From positions 2,572,284 through 2,636,283 of the forward strand of contig NW_023998417.1 of the NCBI RefSeq assembly GCF_014805625.2: a DNA stretch of 64,000 nucleotides, written 5' to 3'. This stretch comes from Glossina fuscipes. Its lineage: Eukaryota; Arthropoda; Insecta; Diptera; Glossinidae. Below are positions 60,375 through 64,000 of the stretch, in pieces. Both the position numbers and the translations under genes were made by a program. The notes beneath the pieces were generated by a model. The model saw only the letters and a program-made list of their open reading frames with translations. It was not told the DNA's origin and ran no database searches. Positions within the stretch are counted from its first letter, which is position 1, and every line of letters starts with the position of its first letter.

Positions 60375-60408
<34 letters not shown>

Positions 60409-61160
60409 GACAATGTTTAATTCTCTCTTATTTTTCTCTCTTATTCATTGTGGTGCTCAACGGCTGGTCAAGCGTACGCTCAGTTTACGTATTATTGGTA
60501 TGAGCGAAAAGACACTCATTTACATGCAAATGCAATGTTAATGCGGTAATGTATTTGTCGTGATTTGTGTTCAAAAATAAAAATATGTCATTCTTTAGAC
60601 TTTTGCAGCGATGCCCTGATGCAACAACGTCATTGCACTTGACATATTCTTGACATTAGTAAGCGTACACAATACAATTAATTGATATAATATTTACATT
60701 CAGGAGGGAGGGTATATTAAGCGAGTGAAATGTTTGCAACCGATAAGGAAATCGGAAAGCGCAATTCATTTAACCAAGCCCACATAATATATTTGATGAA
60801 ATCTCAGTTTGTTTTTGTCAATTGTTAGAATTGATTTTGAAAAATTTTCAATTTTCTCCCCTCTGGTTAACACTTGGGACTAGTAATACATAAACACAGC
60901 TTCCATAATTTCATAATATGTCTATAATGAGGGCATGTTTGGAACTAAAGATGATTTATTAAAGAGTATTCACCTTGGGATGAATCTGTTTCAGCCGTTT
61001 TGATTTGACTTACGCCTTCTAATTGACATTTGGTTTTTATTGGCAGTTAAGGGATAGTCTTGGCAGCTTCTTGAAAACTTTATTCGTTAGATATGTAAGT
61101 CCGCTTCCGCCGTTTTGTTCGACATTTGACTTTTCATGGCCAAAAACTGGTTAAACAGGC
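57023..61160. other. AT-rich non-coding stretch, possible regulatory DNA
   Basis: T tracts near 57101-57112, 57170-57180 and 59741-59790; A tracts near 59144-59159 and 59911-59932; (TA)n near 60376-60398. Short frames at 57613-58262 are not recognisable. A minus-oriented GGACGGACTCATGAACC-like segment near 58245-58261 may be another degraded dispersed repeat. No gene is supported. Confidence 0.55.
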
Positions 61161-61167
61161 ACTATTC

Positions 61168-61773
61168 ATAACATTGCCCATCGCTGGTCAATACCGTCTC
61201 CCGCCTTTCGGGTAACCTTTCGGCAGTGCGAATCTCGCATCATCTGCTCATCTTTCGAAGCGATCCACATATTGATCCAATTTTTGGCTTCTTCATAAGA
61301 ATGAAAAAGCTGGCCAACCAGACCGTGTACCATTGATCGAAACAAGTGGCAGTCAATGGGACCAACGTGTAGACAATGTGACTGGAGCGGTAGCATTTCT
61401 CATTTCAAAATTTTGAAGCATATTTTCATTTATTTCCTACATGGGATTCAGCATTTTCACGCTGCAAGATCACTTTATCGTATCTCTCGTTGAATTGCTG
61501 CCGTTTGCCTATGTTTATTGCAAAAGATTTTAGCCTCGGATTCTGCATCTTTAAAAACCTTCTCTTTTCGATTCACCGTTCTTGAAGCCTTCAACACCAA
61601 AGGCTAGACGTTGTCTTAACAATAGCGTTCTCGCCATTAGTTTAATGGGCCTCAGCTACCGATTTCTTCATATTGTAGCGGAAAATTGAAATCCTTCGCA
61701 AATAACGAGAATTTGTCTCGTCAAAGTCAATTTCAATCGGGACTAATTTTCCAATGCGGACGCAGATTTGCAT
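61168..61773 (-). pseudogene. Mariner transposase relic with internal deletion
   Basis: A mariner fossil joining its two ends. An ATG at 61773 opens a frame MQICVRIGKLVP that continues to LRRISIFRYNMKKSVAEAH, the first helix-turn-helix start of mauritiana/mellifera-type mariners (L-R-x-x-L-x-F-x-x-x-x-K-K-x-A-x-E-x-H). After frameshifts come FGVEGFKNGES (W-F-x-x-F-K-N-G-D-F) and VFKDAESEAKIF (K-x-F-E-D-A-E-L-E-A-L-L). From 61396 the C-terminus follows: PIDCHLFRSMVHGLVGQLFH, SYEEAKNWINMWIASKDEQM and a scrambled end. The Asp of the third catalytic position remains, but about 150 central residues, including the first two Asp, are gone. No terminal inverted repeats were identified. Confidence 0.85.
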
Positions 61774-61774
61774 C

Positions 61775-62110
61775 TATTTATTTCTAAAACCATAAGCCGC
61801 CATGTATTGGGAAACGGCGAAAGCAAAGTTGTACACCTAATCAGGTTTGTGTGCATTTCTGCAGACACCTCATAGGCAAATTCAAATTGAATACTTTTTT
61901 CCCTCGTACCTCGTACCATATTTGAATATCCTTTATTTCACGATATTTGCGGTCTCGGGAGAGTTACACCAACAAGTCATAGGCAGATAAATTAAGTGCC
62001 ATAGTTACGAGCCCCAAAAAATTTAGGTTTACGTCAATAGTATTATGAAAAATAATCTCACGACATTATGTTATCTTAACCTTCAAGTATACACACACAC
62101 ACACACAAGT
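61775..62110. other. Sequence next to the mariner relic
   Basis: Even-composition sequence that on the minus strand precedes the mariner start and could include its 5' untranslated part. The minus frame just upstream reads VYNFAFAVSQYMAAYGFRNK before a stop, which I do not recognise. A (CA)n run lies at 62092-62107. Confidence 0.45.
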
Positions 62111-62117
62111 ATTGTGA

Positions 62118-62284
62118 GCATAGCAGATACGTCATTCCTCAGATGGATACTTAATATATAAGCAGTTACTTAAGCCAACACCTGCGCCACGTTACGCTAT
62201 AGGCAACTGCAGCAAATTAAGCATAGCACGTAAGTCATTCCTCAGATTGATACTTAATACCTAAGCAAGTATTTAAGCTAACAG
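62118..62284 (+). repeat. Local direct duplication of about 65 bp
   Basis: 62118-62182 and 62221-62284 are about 80% identical by eye. Both share GCATAGCA, GTCATTCCTCAGAT, GATACTTAATA, TAAGCA and TTAAGC-AACA blocks in the same order. They are separated by about 40 bp of unrelated sequence, giving a period of about 103 bp. Confidence 0.8.
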
Positions 62285-62289
62285 GTAAG

Positions 62290-64000
62290 AAATTTTAAAG
62301 GAAGGAACTGTAACTGCTGCAAGTCTTTCATTATATTACGTTAAAAAGAATTAAAAGAAAATGTTGCTGCTGCTCTTGAAGGAGCTCTTCTAAACAATAA
62401 CAAGGTACATTTGCAATAATTTTCAATTCCACTGAAGCAAGACAGTGACAATTGTAATAAAGCTATTTACGATTGCTTTACGTTTCAAGGCAATGATCAG
62501 ATACTTTTCCGGCAAAAATACTTTTTAAATTTATTAGGAAAAAGACTTTGACATTAAATGAAAACAAAAAAAAAGAAAAAAAAAAAAAGCAATAACAAGC
62601 GGTACCAAAAAATTCGATGTCAACTGTATACGATTTTTTTTTTTATTCTTATATTTAGCTTGTTTATATAATAAAATTGAATGCGAAAAAAAAAAAAACA
62701 TTTTCCCTTAATTATTGCAATTCTTTCTAAGAAATTTGCCTTTATGGTAAATAAAATTTTTTGATGACGCTGTCTAATTATAGATGCTATAAAAAAAAAT
62801 CGTGAATAGGCGATTTTAGGTGATATACATATTCCCTAGTTACATGCGCAATCCAGGCATACACATACGTATTACGTACGCCTTAGTGTGGCATGTTTAA
62901 AGTGAATTAAAATGGCATGATGATTAATAGTGTTATATGAAACCGTAATTACCATATAGTATATTTAGTTAATCATTTGTTGCTCACTGCTAAAAAGGGC
63001 CTTAATTAATTTGTAATTACTTAACAAAAAAAAAAAAAAAAAAAATGATTTATTTATTTATTTTTTTTTTTAATATAGAAGAGTGTAGTATAGTGGCGTA
63101 TAGTGTATCAATTAAAAACTAATTGTTTTAGCGGTTTCATTCTCGTTTTATTTACATGATTAATTGCGCAAAGAGTTGACAGATTAATTATAGTTGGCTA
63201 ATAGCAATGAACACACATTTTGTGAACATTCTTCGTTCTTCATAAATAATAGTGAAATCAAAATGCCAGAGATTACTTACTACTTTATAATTATTATTAC
63301 CACATTTTTCAAATATTTATAAATATATGGTAACTAAGAGTTCCTTTTTTTTTTTTTTTAAATAAAATGTAAATGAAAATGTTTACCCATTACTTCAGTG
63401 ATTATGATAATTCTCTCCTTCATCTACTTGAATGTGGTCGTCGTGTCCTTGCTTATATACTTCAAGAGCTCGGCTCTTCTTTTGCCCGTCTCTTTGCTTA
63501 GCAAAAGAAGATATGATAAAATTGTCGTAAGCTTTTCAAGATTGGGTTAGTTGTCTTGCATTCGGGATAGGTATGGGCTATGGATAAGCACTGGGCTTTT
63601 AATCGCTCAGGGAATATCATAAATTTTTGCGATTGTGTCGATTCAACAAAAAAATGGGTAGGGGTTAAAGTGATGCACTTAGGCACAAAATGTCGCGTAG
63701 CTCTACTGGAGTCATAAGACATATATAAAATTAATATAGTTTCATTCCTGTGTGTGAATGAATAAAAAAATACAAACACTTGTCGTAAAGATTCTTCGAG
63801 TATTAAAGAAATGAAAAATAATTAATTGCAACGAATATCGTTTTTCTGGCTCTTAAGAAGACATAGACAACAACAATTGCATAATGGCAAATAAAGAGGG
63901 AGGAAAGTACACTGAAATTACAAGCATTAGAACGTGTTTATTTTCAATTATCTAATGCTTAAATATTTTCGAGTGTTTTTTTTTTTTTTTTTTAAGACTT
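62290..64000. other. AT-rich non-coding stretch, possible regulatory block
   Basis: A/T tracts at 62568-62588, 62635-62643, 62685-62698, 63026-63044 and 63978-63993. Between 62900 and 63200 there are several homeodomain-like words (TGATTAAT, TAATTAC, TTAATTAAT, GATTAATTGC, TTAATTA). The 93-codon minus frame at 63498-63779 has no recognisable domain. No gene is supported. Confidence 0.55.

Noticed and set aside
60990..61145. Apparent repeat of GCCGTTTTG...GACATTTG...TTTT...TGGC beside the mariner relic
   Set aside because: Similarity is patchy with gaps; I could not show that it is a terminal repeat of the mariner.
61775..62040. A host enzyme fragment in the minus frame FEFAYEV...
   Set aside because: A short resemblance to a metabolic enzyme N-terminus breaks down after seven residues, so it is most likely chance.
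1..64000. CRISPR array, rRNA, bacterial operon or retroviral long terminal repeats
   Set aside because: No regularly spaced repeats, no rRNA-like blocks, no tightly packed reading frames, and no long terminal repeat pair was seen; the sequence is eukaryotic non-coding DNA.

Overview
This 64-kb window looks like non-coding nuclear DNA from an insect, most probably a higher fly (Diptera; a tephritid-like fruit fly is my best guess). The guess rests on four things read from the sequence. It is strongly AT-rich, with long A and T tracts and many (TA)n, (TG)n, (GA)n and (ATGT)n microsatellites. It carries decayed mariner and Tc1 transposases and an I-clade-like LINE. It carries many copies of a dispersed repeat with a TGTCCGTCTGTC-type core and a terminal motif near CCGAATATAATTTTCTTACTTG, which I recognise from dipteran genomes. 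No host protein-coding gene can be supported. Most open frames are short, low in complexity or AT-driven, so the window is probably a long intron or an intergenic region. I did not compute base composition, and no database search was possible.

Layout. 1-9.4 kb is AT-rich DNA with one weak mariner-like trace (about 4.07-4.34 kb) and one unexplained 95-codon frame (about 5.0-5.3 kb, minus strand). 9.4-11.5 kb holds copies of the TGTCCGTC family. 13.2-13.8 kb holds a mariner relic. 16.9-17.7, 20.5-20.9 and 24.8-25.5 kb hold further copies of the same family, the last flanked by a 19-bp direct repeat. 27.6-28.0 kb is a long GA tract. 29.9-32.1 kb is a cluster of DNA-transposon fossils: a possible mariner N-terminus, an antisense Tc1 relic and a mariner C-terminus. 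34-37 kb holds three more dispersed-repeat copies. 38.8-40.8 kb holds a short repeat of a second family (B) and then the 3' part of a LINE with thumb, RNase H and C-terminal region. 42.8-44.6 kb holds one more copy of each repeat family. 46.43-46.58 kb is a compact tRNA-derived SINE with a perfect 12-bp target-site duplication. 49.3-49.6 kb is a second Tc1 relic. 56.7-57.0 kb is a GA/GATA microsatellite broken by a 100-N assembly gap. 61.17-61.77 kb is an internally deleted mariner, followed by a 65-bp direct duplication at 62.1-62.3 kb.

How the parts relate. Nothing here forms an operon or a working pathway; the recognisable coding traces are all dead transposable elements with stops and frameshifts. 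The remaining unique AT-rich blocks, some dense in TAAT-type homeodomain motifs or paired SOX/E-box-like motifs, are the best candidates for function as cis-regulatory DNA, but that is inference and needs cross-species alignment. I found no convincing new biological system. The most informative observations are the SINE with its duplication, the nested transposon cluster, the 19-bp direct repeat around a dispersed-repeat copy, and the unexplained frame near 5.1 kb.
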